NCBI RefSeq assembly: GCF_015291645.1
Contig: NZ_CP030055.1
Coordinates: forward strand, 2,232,001-2,296,000
Origin: Bradyrhizobium sp. CCBAU 53340
GTDB taxonomy: Bacteria; Pseudomonadota; Alphaproteobacteria; Rhizobiales; Xanthobacteraceae
Direction: 5' to 3'
Length of the DNA: 64,000 nt
Numbering within the stretch: the first letter of the stretch is position 1; each line of letters begins with the position of its first letter. A program made the translations under genes and the position numbers. Shown piece by piece: positions 1 through 9,682 of this stretch. Under the pieces are notes generated by a model. It saw only the letters and a program-made list of their open reading frames with translations, ran no database searches and had not been told where the DNA came from.

Positions 1-214
1 TGAGCGTGCGGCAGGCCTGCGTGGCCGCGAGGCGCTCGGCATGTGCGGTGCCATCGTGGTCCGGCATGTAGCCGTTCTCGGCCTCGATCAGCACCTTGCC
101 GTCGGCATCGACGACGATGCAGCCGAAAGGATGGTTGCCATGAGTGAGGGAGCGGCGGGCGACCGCGAAGGACAGCCGCAAGAAATGCTCGTCGCGTTCG
201 CTCACGCCGTCCAT
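1..214 (-). CDS. Nucleoside/nucleobase deaminase, partial (3' end outside window)
   Basis: Reading leftwards from ATG at 214, the 71 visible codons match the N-terminal half of the zinc-dependent cytidine/deoxycytidylate deaminase fold. There is an early HPFGCIVVD strand and the first zinc motif HAE, which supplies the zinc ligand and the catalytic glutamate. The second motif (PCxxC) would lie beyond the window, so the substrate (guanine, cytosine, adenine or another amino-heterocycle) cannot be decided. A GGAGCAGCG ribosome site precedes the ATG. The gene starts 13 bases after the transporter ATPase, so it is probably the last or a late gene of the sigma-54-preceded uptake operon, releasing ammonia from an imported base. 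Confidence 0.85.
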   Translation of the reverse strand, partial: MDGVSERDEHFLRLSFAVARRSLTHGNHPFGCIVVDADGKVLIEAENGYMPDHDGTAHAERLAATQACRTL

Positions 215-227
215 CGCTGCTCCGCGG

Positions 228-1760
228 TTAGTGTCCCGCCATGTGCCGGCCGACCTCGGTGAGATCGGCCTCGCTGGTCCGTGCTTCATACACGAATTCG
301 CCGTGGAACATTACCACCAGCCGGTCGGACAGTTCGAGCAGTTCGTCCAAGTCTTCGCTGACGAGCAGCACAGCGGCGCCGCGGTTGCGGGCTGCCATGA
401 TCTCGGCGTGGATTTGCGCCACCGCGGCAAAGTCGAGGCCGAAGCAGGGATTGGCTGCGATCAGCACTTCGACATCGCCCGCAAGCTCGCGGGCGAGCAC
501 AGCGCGTTGGACGTTGCCGCCAGACAGCGCCGAGATCGGCGTATCCGGCGTGCGGGTCTTGATCTTGTATTGTCCGATCTTCTTCTTCGCGTCGTCGCGA
601 AAGGCGCCGCGGTTGAGCCACCAGCCGCCGCTGGCAAAGGGCGCGCGGTCGAACTCGCGGAAGGCGATGTTGTCAGCAACGCTCATGCCGCCGACACAGG
701 CGTTCTTCAAGGGCTCCTCGGGCAGGAGCGACATCTTGTGGCGGCGCATCTCCTCGCGGCTGGCGCGATAGGGATCACCGGCGACACGAATCTCGCCGCC
801 CTCCGCCTCGCGCTGGCCGGCCAGAACTTCGACCAGCTGGCGCTGGCCGTTGCCGGAGACGCCAGCAATGCCGACGATCTCGCCGGCGCGGACGGTCAGT
901 GAGACGTCGTGGACAGCAACGGCGCCGGCATCGTCGAGCGCGCGGAGCTTTTCCAGCTCAAGGCGCGCCTTCCCGGCTTCTCCGGTGCGCGGGGGCTGGA
1001 CCGTCAGTTCCTCGGCGCCGATCATGGTGCGCGCCATCGCGTCGGGCGTCAGCTCGGAAACCTTACCGGCGCCGGCGAGCTTGCCGCGGCGCAGGATGGT
1101 GACCTCGTCGGCGAAGGCCATGACTTCGCGGAACTTGTGCGTGATCATCAGGATGGTCAGCTCGCCCTTGACAACCATGTCCCGGAGCATGCCGAGCACT
1201 TCGTCGGCCTCGGCCGGCGTCAGCACCGAGGTCGGCTCATCCAGGATCAGGAAGCGGCGCTTCAGATAGAGCTGCTTCAGGATCTCGCATTTCTGCCGCT
1301 CGCCGGCCGAGATGTCGGAGACCTTGGCAGAGAGCGGCACCTTGAAGGGCATCCGCGCCAGGAAGGCCTCGAGCTCCTTCATCTCCTTCGGCCAATTCAC
1401 TATGGCCGGCACATTGTCGCGGGCCAGCACCAGGTTTTCGGCAACGGTCATGGCCGGCACCAGCGTAAAATGCTGATAGACCATGCCAAGACCGAGTGCG
1501 TGCGCGTCCTTCGGGTTGGCGATCACCTGCTCGCGGCCGCCGATGAGGATGTCGCCTTCGGTGGCGTGATAGTAGCCCATGATGCATTTGACGAGGGTCG
1601 ACTTGCCGGCGCCGTTCTCGCCGAGCAGCGCGTGGAACGAGCCGGGCCGCACCTTCAGCTCGACATTGTCCAGCGCCAGGAAGTCGCCGAAGCGCATGGT
1701 CATGGCGATGGCATCGACGCCGAAGGCGCCGACAAGTGGCGGCGATTCGCCGATAATCAC
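228..1760 (-). CDS. ABC transporter ATP-binding protein, double ABC (nucleoside/BMP-type importer)
   Basis: This 510-residue protein energises the importer formed with the two permeases and the BMP-family binding protein upstream. It has two ABC halves. The first has Walker A GENGAGKS (about residues 47-54), an ISAGERQK signature and Walker [10 protein letters not shown]. The second has the usual degenerate P-loop (GVSGNGQ), [14 protein letters not shown] and a weakened Walker B. This pattern is typical of NupO/YufO and of sugar-type ATPases, with one competent site. I chose GTG at 1760 because it overlaps the upstream stop (GTGA) and has GGAGCG in front. Unusually, the ATPase is separated from its permeases by a hydrolase gene. 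Confidence 0.9.
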   Translation of the reverse strand: MIIGESPPLVGAFGVDAIAMTMRFGDFLALDNVELKVRPGSFHALLGENGAGKSTLVKCIMGYYHATEGDILIGGREQVIANPKDAHALGLGMVYQHFTLVPAMTVAENLVLARDNVPAIVNWPKEMKELEAFLARMPFKVPLSAKVSDISAGERQKCEILKQLYLKRRFLILDEPTSVLTPAEADEVLGMLRDMVVKGELTILMITHKFREVMAFADEVTILRRGKLAGAGKVSELTPDAMARTMIGAEELTVQPPRTGEAGKARLELEKLRALDDAGAVAVHDVSLTVRAGEIVGIAGVSGNGQRQLVEVLAGQREAEGGEIRVAGDPYRASREEMRRHKMSLLPEEPLKNACVGGMSVADNIAFREFDRAPFASGGWWLNRGAFRDDAKKKIGQYKIKTRTPDTPISALSGGNVQRAVLARELAGDVEVLIAANPCFGLDFAAVAQIHAEIMAARNRGAAVLLVSEDLDELLELSDRLVVMFHGEFVYEARTSEADLTEVGRHMAGH

Positions 1761-2440
1761 GAAATCGCTCCGATGAAGGCGTCGGAGGTCGAGACCGCGC
1801 CGAACACGCCGCCCTGCATCTTGATCATCTTCAGCGCGTGGTCGTGGTTGCTCTTGTCGGTCGCGCCGCAGCAATCGTGCAGCAGCACGCATTCGAAGCC
1901 GCGGTCATTGGCCTCGCGCATGGTGGTGTGGACGCAGACATCGGTGGTGATCCCTGTGAGGACGATGTTCTCGATGCCGCGTACGCGCAGGATCAACTCG
2001 AGATCGGTGGCGCAGAACGAGCCCTTGCCGGGCTTGTCGATGATGGGCTCGCCCGGCAGGGGGCTAAGTTCCTCGATGATGTCCCAGCCGGGCTCGCCGC
2101 GCACCAGGATACGGCCGCACGGGCCGGGATCGCCGATGCCGGCACCGATCTGACGCGAGCGCCAGCGCTTGTTGGCGGGAAGATCAGAAAGATCGGAGCG
2201 GTGGCCTTCGCGGGTATGGATGATGTGAAAGCCTTGGGCACGCATCGCCGCGAGCAGTTTCTTGATCGGCTCAATCGGCGCCCGTGTCAGCGAGAGATCG
2301 TAGCCCATCTTGTCGACATAGCCGCCGACGCCGCAGAAATCGGTCTGCATGTCGATGATGATGAGCGCGGTATTTTCAGGGCGGAGATCGCCGTTGTAGG
2401 GCCAGGCGTAAGGCTCGGACTTGATGTAGCGCTCGGGCAT
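1757..2440 (-). CDS. biuH: Biuret amidohydrolase-like cysteine hydrolase (isochorismatase fold)
   Basis: This 227-residue isochorismatase-like hydrolase closely resembles, by recall, the rhizobial biuret amidohydrolase BiuH, which converts biuret to allophanate and ammonia. The catalytic triad is visible: D30 ([10 protein letters not shown]), K136 (IDKPGKGSF) and C169 (TGITTDVCV). The spacing agrees with D36/K142/C175 of the Rhizobium leguminosarum enzyme with a constant offset of six. The [19 protein letters not shown] block is also family-like. It sits between a permease and the ATPase of an ABC importer and overlaps the ATPase by GTGA, so uptake and hydrolysis are co-expressed. A related ureide or carbamoyl amide is the main alternative substrate. 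No allophanate hydrolase is visible in the window. Confidence 0.82.
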   Translation of the reverse strand: MPERYIKSEPYAWPYNGDLRPENTALIIIDMQTDFCGVGGYVDKMGYDLSLTRAPIEPIKKLLAAMRAQGFHIIHTREGHRSDLSDLPANKRWRSRQIGAGIGDPGPCGRILVRGEPGWDIIEELSPLPGEPIIDKPGKGSFCATDLELILRVRGIENIVLTGITTDVCVHTTMREANDRGFECVLLHDCCGATDKSNHDHALKMIKMQGGVFGAVSTSDAFIGAIS

Positions 2441-2451
2441 GATTTCGCTCT

Positions 2452-3378
2452 CTAGCGGGTGATCGACAATTCGGCCGGGGCTCCGGTCAGCGTGCGTTTC
2501 GGCGAGCAGGTGATGATCATGATTGCCAGCGTCAGGATGTAGGGTGCGGCGTTGAAGAGGTGATAGCCGGAGGTGACGCCGACCGATTGCAGCGCCGGTC
2601 CCAGCGCTGCGGCGCCGCCGAAGGCGAGCGAGGCCCACAGGCAGAGCAGGGGATCCCATCGCGCGAAGATCACGAGCGCGACCGCGGTGATGCCTTGGCC
2701 CGAGGAGAGGCCTTCGTTCCAGCTGCCGGGGTAGAACAGCGACAGGAAGGAGCCGCCGATGCCGGCAAGGAATCCGCCGACCATGGTTGCGCGCAGGCGG
2801 ATCAAAAGCACGGAATGGCCCATCGCGCGGGCGGCGTCCGAGCTCTCGCCGGCAGTGCGGATGAGCAGGCCCCAGCGCGTGGTGCGGAAGGCCCAGTAGA
2901 GGATGGGTGCAAGCGCGACGCCGATCAGGAACAGCACGTTGACGCGCAGTGCGGCGCGCACCTGCGGGATATCGCTCCACCAGCCGAAATCGATTGCAGG
3001 CAGGCGCGCCGCGGTGGGCTCGATCAGCGGCTTGCCGAGATAGAACGCGAGGCCGGTACCGAACAGCATCAAGGCGATGCCGACCGCGACATCGTTGACG
3101 CGCGGCAGCGAGCAGATGCCGGCATGCAGCGCGCCCAGCAATGCGCCGGTGATGCCGGCGGCGAGCACGCCGAGCCAGGGCGATCCCGTCAGATAGGAGA
3201 TGCCATAGGCGCTCATAGCGCCCATCACCAGCGTGCCCTCGAGGCCGAGATTGATGCGGCCAGAACGCTCGGTGATGCATTCCCCCAGGCTCACGAACAG
3301 GAAGGGCGTCGAGACGCGAATGGCGCCGCCGAGTACGGCGAGCGGGACTGTCCAGAGTCCGATCGATCCGTCAGCCAT
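2452..3378 (-). CDS. ABC transporter permease (NupQ-like)
   Basis: This 308-residue inner-membrane permease belongs to the BPD_transp_2 (LivH/RbsC/NupQ) family. It has about eight hydrophobic segments, and [17 protein letters not shown] near residue 38 is the conserved block of nucleoside/BMP-type permeases. [13 protein letters not shown], near residue 180, is the cytoplasmic coupling region. The start ATG overlaps the stop of the neighbouring permease gene (ATGA), showing translational coupling. It would pair with that permease as a heterodimeric channel. The substrate class is inferred from family and context: a nucleoside, nucleobase or ureide. Confidence 0.88.
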   Translation of the reverse strand: MADGSIGLWTVPLAVLGGAIRVSTPFLFVSLGECITERSGRINLGLEGTLVMGAMSAYGISYLTGSPWLGVLAAGITGALLGALHAGICSLPRVNDVAVGIALMLFGTGLAFYLGKPLIEPTAARLPAIDFGWWSDIPQVRAALRVNVLFLIGVALAPILYWAFRTTRWGLLIRTAGESSDAARAMGHSVLLIRLRATMVGGFLAGIGGSFLSLFYPGSWNEGLSSGQGITAVALVIFARWDPLLCLWASLAFGGAAALGPALQSVGVTSGYHLFNAAPYILTLAIMIITCSPKRTLTGAPAELSITR

Positions 3379-4490
3379 CAGGACTTGCCTTTCAGGAATC
3401 CGATGCGGCCGTAGAGCGCATCGCTGGCGAGGACGAAGACGAAGATGATGCCTTGCAACACCAGCACTGACGCATCGGGCAATCCCAGGCGGCGCTGCAG
3501 CAGGCCGCCGCTGGCGCTGATGCCGCCGAGCAGGATCGCGACAGGAATGATGGCGAGCGGATTTTGTCGCGCCAGGAAGGCAACCAGGATGCCAGTGAAG
3601 CCGTAGCCGGCCGCAAGGTTGGCGTTGGTGCGGCCCTGGACCGCCGCAACTTCAACCATGCCGGCAAGGCCCGCGGCGCCGCCGGCAAGAAAGCAAACGG
3701 TGAGGATCAGCTTGCTGACGCCAAGTCCGACGATCTTGGCGGCGCGGATGTTGCCGCCGGCAACACGCGCGGCAAACCCGAACACGGTGTGATAGATCAG
3801 GATGTAGGCGGCGACCGCGGCGATCAGGCCGAAGACGAGGCCCCAATGCACGTCGGTGCCGGGGATCGAACCGATCATGTTGGCCGCGCCGATCTCGCGA
3901 GTCGACGGCTTGTTGAGGCTGGCGGGATCGCGCATCATGCCTTCGACGAGGTGATTGAGGATTGCGAGCGCGATGTAGACGAGCAGCAGGCTCGAGATCG
4001 TCTCGTTGACGCCACGATATTGCCGCAGCGCCCCCGCCAGCATGATCCACAAGCCGCCACCGATCACACCGGCGATCACCATGGCAATCTGCACGAAGAG
4101 TGGCGGCATGCCCTGAAGCAACAAGGCGACGCTGGTCGCCGACAATGCGCCGATCAGCAGCGCTCCTTCGCCGCCGATGATGACCATGCCGAGCTGCGCC
4201 GGCAGCGCCGTGCAAAGGGCGGTGAGAATGAGGGGCGCAGCACGCGTCAACGTGTTCTGCCAGGAGAACCAGGTGCCGAAGGCGCCGTAGTACATGTAGA
4301 AATAGAGGTCGAGCGGGTTCTTGCCGAACAGCATGACGAAGATGCCGAAGACCGCGAGCGCGCCGGCCATGGCTGCGCCGGGGATCAGGACATATTCGAT
4401 CGTGCCGCCGTGGCGTTGGAGAAATCCAGGGTCGGCGGCCGGGGCAACTGCCCCGACCGCCTCGGCGGAATCCGCGGTCTCCGATGTCAC
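3378..4490 (-). CDS. ABC transporter permease (NupP-like)
   Basis: This is the 370-residue partner permease, longer at its N terminus as is usual for the NupP half. It has multiple membrane segments and the family blocks IIGGEGALLIGALSATS and FAARVAGGNIRAAKIVGL, plus GYGFTGILVAFLARQNPLAI near the C terminus. The start is GTG at 4490, overlapping the stop of the binding-protein gene by GTGA. It is the first permease gene of the operon. Together with the smaller permease and the double ATPase it forms the importer fed by the BMP-family binding protein. Confidence 0.88.
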   Translation of the reverse strand: MTSETADSAEAVGAVAPAADPGFLQRHGGTIEYVLIPGAAMAGALAVFGIFVMLFGKNPLDLYFYMYYGAFGTWFSWQNTLTRAAPLILTALCTALPAQLGMVIIGGEGALLIGALSATSVALLLQGMPPLFVQIAMVIAGVIGGGLWIMLAGALRQYRGVNETISSLLLVYIALAILNHLVEGMMRDPASLNKPSTREIGAANMIGSIPGTDVHWGLVFGLIAAVAAYILIYHTVFGFAARVAGGNIRAAKIVGLGVSKLILTVCFLAGGAAGLAGMVEVAAVQGRTNANLAAGYGFTGILVAFLARQNPLAIIPVAILLGGISASGGLLQRRLGLPDASVLVLQGIIFVFVLASDALYGRIGFLKGKS

Positions 4491-5599
4491 GAAGTCGCTC
4501 CGATCACGCCCTCGACGAGATAGTCCATCTTCTCGAGTTCAGGATCCTTCTGGCCGCGATCGGTGCCGGCTGGAATGACGGTCTTGCCCTTGTTGTCGAC
4601 GAGGCCGCCCTTGAAGATGGCGTAACCCTCTGCCGAGAGGAACTTTGCCTTGACCTCGTCGGCATGCTTGCGTGCCTCGGCCGAGACGGCTTCGCCATAG
4701 GGCGAGGTCTTGACGATCTCTTCCTTGAGACCGCCGCGGTAGAAGTTCGGGATGCTTTCGCCGGCGGCGATCATCTTCACGAACTTCGGATATAGCGCTT
4801 CCCAATTCCATTCGGCGCCGGTGAGATACGCCTTCGGCGCGAGCGGCGACTGGTTGGTGTGATAACCGCAGACGAAGGCGCCGCGGCGGGCGGCGTTCTC
4901 GACCATGGTCTTGGGGCCGTCGACGTGGCAGGTGAGCACGTCGACACCCTGATCGATCAGGCTGTTGGTGGCCTCGGCTTCCTTGACCGGCATCGACCAG
5001 TCACCGGTGAAGATCACCTGGGTCGTCGCCTTCGGATTGGCGAGCTTGGCGCCGAGCGCGAAGGCGTTGATGTTACGCAGCACCTGCGGGATCGGCTTGG
5101 CGGCGACGAAGCCGAGCTTGCCGCTCTTGGAGGTGTAGCCGGCGACGATGCCCGAGATGTATTGGGCTTCGTCGATATAGCCGAAATAGCTGCCGGCGTT
5201 CTTCGGGTCCTTGTCAGTCCAGAGGCCACCGCAGTGCTCGAAGCGCAGCTTCGGGTATTTGGTGGCCATCTTGATCATGTGCGGATTGTAGTAACCGAAC
5301 GAGGTCGGGAAGAGCAGGGTGGCGCCGTCGAGATTGATCATGGACTCGATCGTCTTCTCGACCGCATCCGTCTCCGGCACCTTCTCTTCCTCGACGACCT
5401 TCAGCCCGGGAATCTTCTTCAGCGCGGCGGCGCCCTGCGCGTGCGCCTGGTTGTACCCATAGTCGTCACGCGAGCCGACATAGATGAAGCCGATGGTCGT
5501 GTCGGCTGCGAAGGCCGGCCGGGCGCCGGCCGCCGCGCCGAGGGTGAGGGCCGCGCCGCCCTGCAACAAATGACGTCGTGAAATCCTGCCAAAATCCAT
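4487..5599 (-). CDS. BMP-family ABC transporter substrate-binding protein (Tat-type signal)
   Basis: This 370-residue periplasmic binding protein is of the BMP/PnrA (Bmp, PF02608) family and is the first gene of the operon. I started it at the ATG at 5599, which has AGGGGAGC in front. This gives a twin-arginine leader (RISRRHLLQGG) and an AFA-AD type cleavage site near residue 33. TTIGFIYVGSRDDYGYNQAH is the family N-terminal strand; GYIDEAQYISGIVAGYTSKS and KLGFVAAKPIP are further family blocks. Relatives bind purine nucleosides or, in some alphaproteobacteria, smaller N-heterocycles. The adjoining biuret-hydrolase-like gene hints at a nitrogen-rich ligand. Confidence 0.9.
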   Translation of the reverse strand: MDFGRISRRHLLQGGAALTLGAAAGARPAFAADTTIGFIYVGSRDDYGYNQAHAQGAAALKKIPGLKVVEEEKVPETDAVEKTIESMINLDGATLLFPTSFGYYNPHMIKMATKYPKLRFEHCGGLWTDKDPKNAGSYFGYIDEAQYISGIVAGYTSKSGKLGFVAAKPIPQVLRNINAFALGAKLANPKATTQVIFTGDWSMPVKEAEATNSLIDQGVDVLTCHVDGPKTMVENAARRGAFVCGYHTNQSPLAPKAYLTGAEWNWEALYPKFVKMIAAGESIPNFYRGGLKEEIVKTSPYGEAVSAEARKHADEVKAKFLSAEGYAIFKGGLVDNKGKTVIPAGTDRGQKDPELEKMDYLVEGVIGATS

Positions 5600-5675
5600 T
5601 GCTTGCTCCCCTTGGCGGAATGGACCGCCCCAATCTCGCGGCTGCGCCGGTCTGGCGGAACCGGGGATAGGATGT

Positions 5676-5691
5676 CGCAAGCTTTGTGCCA
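5676..5691 (-). promoter_or_regulatory. Sigma-54 (RpoN) promoter of the BMP/biuret operon
   Basis: On the minus strand the sequence is TGGCAC-AAAGC-TTGCG, matching the -24/-12 consensus TGGCAC-N5-TTGC with correct GG-N10-GC spacing. The predicted start is near 5665, leaving a leader of about 65 bases before the ATG at 5599. A sigma-54 promoter fits nitrogen-limitation control of an uptake and amide-hydrolysis operon. The activator (NtrC is the obvious candidate) is inferred. I see no clear NtrC box upstream. Confidence 0.7.
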
Positions 5692-5944
5692 GAGATCAGA
5701 GAGGTGGCATGTTCACATAAGTAATTGAAATAACTAGATTATATAAATTGGTCGAATCTTGGTCAGCGATCCAAATGATTAAATTTTGATCATAATATTC
5801 GTATTGTATGCAATGGACTTGGGCAGGCTTGCCGCCGAAGGCGCTGCGTCATCGCGGTGAGACACGAATCAATCATCTTCGACATGGCAATCGGCCATTG
5901 CCGGGATCACGAGATACCGTCCCAAGTGAGCAGCGATAAATTCC
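5692..5944. promoter_or_regulatory. AT-rich divergent control region
   Basis: No gene is seen here. The segment from about 5705 to 5815 is far more AT-rich than its surroundings. It contains a direct repeat TTGGTC at 5748-5753 and 5759-5764 (one helical turn apart) and an imperfect palindrome TTTTGATCATAA at 5784-5795. It lies upstream of the sigma-54 site and between divergent genes, where an enhancer-binding protein or a local repressor would act. Function is inferred from position only. Confidence 0.4.
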
Positions 5945-7300
5945 TTGTCGTCACATCGTGGAAATCGGTTTTACCAGGGCGTGGCCGCCACCTTCATCGC
6001 CAACGCACTTCAGGCGGTCAATTTTCTAGGTGATCGATTCCTGAGGAAGTCGCATCATTCCTCGACGCTCATCGAGGACCTTTACCGCTACGCGATGGAG
6101 AGCGCGTTTTCGGTCACCGAGGCGTTCCTCGTGACGGGCGCGCCGCACGCTTCCGCCTACTATCCGCGCGACTTTGCCTGGTTCTATCCCGATGTGCTCG
6201 ACCCCGAGACCATCATGGATGCGCAGGACGCGGTGCGGCGGGCGCGCCTGCTCGAAAGGAGCGTCCGCCTGTTGCTGGAGGCCGTTCGCGCCGAGGTCGT
6301 CACGACGACCATCGTTCCGGCAGGGCGCGACCGGTATCTCGGGGTGAACTATTTCTCGCGTCCCTCCGATACGCTGCTCGGCATTCTGGCCGGTCTCCAG
6401 CAGATGCTCTCTGCCGAAGAGAGGGTGTCGTCCTTTCTGGCGATGTCACAATGCGCCCATGCCGGCCGCCTGCTGCTGGCCGAATATGGCGGCGACCTGA
6501 AGCGCGCGATCCTGAAGCTCGCAAGCGAGCTCGAGTCGTTCGACGACAATGGCACCAGGTATCTGTTGTGCGATACCCGCGCTCCGCGTTCTGCGGCGAC
6601 CGACACGCGTGCGGAGCGCCGGCGTTTCGTCACCAATGCATGCGTCTACACGACCTTCGTCTGGGCCATGCAGTTCGGAATCGTTGATGAAAGCGAGCTC
6701 AAGCGGCTGCTCGGGCGCGACCTCGGGCAGTACAAGCAGGACCTGCTTCGGCTGTTCGGCAAGGACGGCTATATCAGGCATTCGCTGGATGGCCCGGCGG
6801 GCACACCGGCATCCCAGGTCGCGCTGGATTTCGTCGGCGTGCATCGCGGCTTCTGGAATATGAGCGATGCGAACGAACGCGCGCTGTTCGCGGCCACGAC
6901 GGATCTGATCATCGCCGAGCCGCGCTTCCGCATCCCCAGCACATTTCACTTCTTCGTCTCTGCGGATAATCCGCGGAACAAGATGATCCACAAGATCGCC
7001 GCGCCGGCCTACCAGGGACGCTCTGCCTGGCCGACGTTCAACGTCGAGTTCGCGGATCGCATGCTGGACTTCGACGAGTTTGCAGGGAACGAGACCTACC
7101 GGGCCTGCGCGCAAGCAATCTTGAAGGACATCCGCACCGCGACTGAGGTCCACGGCGGGTATCAGGAGTTGATCTCGGAGCAGGGACTGAAATATCGCAC
7201 CTGGGCCTATAAGGGCGCGGTCGCCCATTCCTGGTTTCCGCGCTTCCTGTCGGTCTGGAGGAGGGCGTATGGAGCGCCGCTCCTCCAGTGGAACGACTGA
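5945..7300 (+). CDS. Hypothetical protein, (alpha/alpha) toroid glycosidase-like
   Basis: This protein of about 451 residues is unassigned. Aromatic- and Asp-rich blocks resemble six-hairpin glycosidases: YPRDFAWFYPDVL near residue 74, VALDFVGVHRGFW, AWPTFNVEFADRMLDF and GGYQELIS, with YRTWAYKGAVAHSWFPRF near the end. Such blocks usually build substrate-contact loops of an (alpha/alpha)6 barrel. No signal peptide is evident, so it is probably cytoplasmic. The listed start is TTG at 5945, the first possible codon after an in-frame stop. GTG at about 5983 is an alternative and neither has a strong ribosome site. The substrate is unknown. Confidence 0.65.
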   Translation: MSSHRGNRFYQGVAATFIANALQAVNFLGDRFLRKSHHSSTLIEDLYRYAMESAFSVTEAFLVTGAPHASAYYPRDFAWFYPDVLDPETIMDAQDAVRRARLLERSVRLLLEAVRAEVVTTTIVPAGRDRYLGVNYFSRPSDTLLGILAGLQQMLSAEERVSSFLAMSQCAHAGRLLLAEYGGDLKRAILKLASELESFDDNGTRYLLCDTRAPRSAATDTRAERRRFVTNACVYTTFVWAMQFGIVDESELKRLLGRDLGQYKQDLLRLFGKDGYIRHSLDGPAGTPASQVALDFVGVHRGFWNMSDANERALFAATTDLIIAEPRFRIPSTFHFFVSADNPRNKMIHKIAAPAYQGRSAWPTFNVEFADRMLDFDEFAGNETYRACAQAILKDIRTATEVHGGYQELISEQGLKYRTWAYKGAVAHSWFPRFLSVWRRAYGAPLLQWND

Positions 7301-7531
7301 GCTTCGATCTCGCCCCGCCGGTCGCGGATGGAACTCCATGCCGAAATCTGCAGCAAGCCATTGACAGCGATCCTGAAGCGCTCGCCGGTTGCGACAATCG
7401 GCCTCTGCACGTCGTCACAATCTCGTAATGGAAGTGACACGGCCGAGCAACAGGTCTGACAAGCGCGCCCCCTAACCTGACATGCGTCGAAACAATTCTC
7501 TGCATTCAGGAAACGAACGGAGGGGTGTGCA

Positions 7532-9597
7532 ATGCTTTCAAAGATCACACGACGTCTGCGTGACCGTACCGTGGTGACAGCCGCGATCCTGTCGCTGATG
7601 GGACATGACGTCTATGCGATGGACATGCTCGGCGGCAGCAACAAAAACGGCGACCGTACCGAGAGTCCGATCAAACACGTGATCGTCATTCTCGGCGAGA
7701 ATCGGACTTTCGATCATGTCTTCGCCACCTACGAGCCGCGTTACCCGGGTGAGCGCGTCGACAACCTGCTCTCCAGGGGCATCATCACCAGGGACGGGCA
7801 GCCTGGTCCGAATTACGCCAGGGCTGCCCAGTCTTCCGCGGTCGTCAACAACACCTACTCGATCAGCCCCGGCCAGAAGACGCCATACAACCTGACGACC
7901 AACAAGGTGCAGACGCCAGGTACCTCCTACGCGCCGCAATCCTGTTACACCTCCGTCGATCAGGCTGCGCTCAACGGTCCGGGGTGCCTCGCCACGCTGC
8001 AGATCGCCGCGCAGGGGGACTATGGTCTCAGCCAACAGGATCTGCCGCTGCTCACGACCGGTGCGACCGGTCTGCCGGGCAATTCGCCCGACACGCGCAT
8101 CCTGGACTCCGACAATCTGCCGAACGGTCCATATCCGCTCGTGACCCTGGCGCAGGGCGGCGAAGCTCCGACCAGCCTCTACAAGACCTATGGTGGCAGC
8201 CCGGTGCACCGGTTCTACCAGATGTGGCAGCAACTCGACTGCGACGTCGCCAAGGCAACTCATCACAACCCGAGCGGCTGCCAGGCCGACCTCTTCACCT
8301 TTGTGGAACAGAGCGTCTCGTCGGGCAGCAATGGCAACCCGACCCCGCACGCGCTCAAGGAAGGCGGCATCGCGCTCGGCTTCTATAACGTCGCCAAGGG
8401 CGATGCGCCTTATCTGGCTGAGCTTGCGCGCAAGTACACAATGACAATTTCCATCAGAGCGTGATGGGCGGCACTTTCGCCAATCACATGATGATCGGCT
8501 ATGCCGACGCGCTCTACTATGCCGACGACAAGGGCGACCCTGCCAAGCCCGATCACGTGCTCGTACCTGGTTCCAACCCTCCGCAATATGTCAATGAGAT
8601 CGAGAACCCGAACCCGGCGCCGGGGACCAACAACTGGTATCTCAATGACGGCTATGGCGGCGGCAGCTATTCGAACTGCTCAGATCCCGGACAGCCGGGC
8701 GTGGGCCCTGTTGTCGCCTATCTCAACGCCATCCACGTGTCACCGCGCTGTGCGCCGAACGCCTATTACCTGCTGAACAACTACGTTCCGGCTTTTATCG
8801 GCAGCGGTGCCACCGATCCGATCAACAATGGCCCGTTCACTTTGCCGCCTGTCATCAAGCAGCGGCATATCGGCGATGCGCTGACCCAGGCCGATGTCTC
8901 CTGGGCCTATTTCGGCGAGCGCTGGAATGACTTCAAGACGGCCCCCGGCGAGGGCACCAATTTCGGTGCGCTGGACCCGGTTGCCTATCTCTATTGCAAC
9001 ATCTGCAACCCGTTCCTGTTCTCCGCGTCGGTCATGACCCATGCGGCGCAGCGCGATGCGCACATGAAGGACACGCTCGATCTCTACGACGCCATCGCCA
9101 ATGGCAATCTTCCCGCGGTGTCGTTCGTCAAGCCGAGCACCTTTAACGACGGTCATCCATCCTCGTCCCGCGTCGATCTCTTCGAGGCTTTCACCAAGAA
9201 GATCGTCGATCAGGTGAAGTCCAACAAGGAGCTGTGGAAGTCGACGGCGATCGTCATCACCATGGACGAAGGCGGCGGTTACTACGATGCCGGCTATATT
9301 CAGCCGGTCGATTTCTTCGGGGATGGCACGCGCATCCCGCTTCTCGTCGTCTCGAAATACTCGCGCGGCGGTCACGTGTCGCATGAATATGGCGACCACG
9401 TCTCGATCACCAAGTTCATCGAACGCAATTGGCACCTCAAGCCGCTCGGACCCAAGACGCGTGACACCTTGCCGAATCCGATTGCATCGGACGACAACCC
9501 CTACGTTCCCGTCAACCGGCCTTCGATCGGCGATCTCTTCGGCAACTTCAACTTCGCCGATCGTCACGACGACGATCACGACAACGACCAGGACTGA
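7532..9597 (+). pseudogene. Secreted phosphoesterase (phospholipase C/acid phosphatase family), frameshifted
   Basis: Two adjacent frames together make one protein of the PF04185 phosphoesterase family. The first (7532-8464) has a signal peptide and the metal-site block HVIVILGENRTFDHVF. The second (8461-9597) has MGGTFANHMM, VSFVKPSTFNDGHPSSS and ITMDEGGGYYD, with HEYGDHVS near the end. At 8441-8450 the expected SDNFHQSVMGG block is broken. Adding back AGCG (or GAGC) after ATG restores it exactly, so a 4-base deletion is the simplest explanation. Product if intact: a roughly 690-residue periplasmic or secreted phosphodiesterase/phosphatase. GGAGGGG stands before the ATG. It is either a recent pseudogene or a sequencing error, because both halves are otherwise well preserved. 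Confidence 0.82.
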
Positions 9598-9626
9598 TCG
9601 GAGCTGATAGCCTTCCTCAGCATGAC

Positions 9627-9648
9627 CCGGCGGCTGCCCAGCCGCCGG
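9627..9648. terminator. Hairpin after phosphoesterase (possible terminator)
   Basis: CCGGCGGCT-GCCC-AGCCGCCGG forms a perfect 9-bp stem with a 4-base loop, 30 bases after the phosphoesterase stop and before the sulfotransferase gene. No T-run follows, so it may only stabilise or attenuate. Confidence 0.35.
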
Positions 9649-9682
9649 CTCGATCTCGTCTGAATCGCATGGAGCAATACGC

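Noticed and set aside
909..2153. Long plus-strand frame opposite the ATPase gene
   Set aside because: It mirrors the ABC ATPase and hydrolase genes on the other strand, has no ribosome site, and its protein has no recognisable domain.
7301..7531. Possible PHO box before the phosphoesterase
   Set aside because: CTGACA and CTGACAT occur, but the spacing does not fit the 11-base PHO box period.
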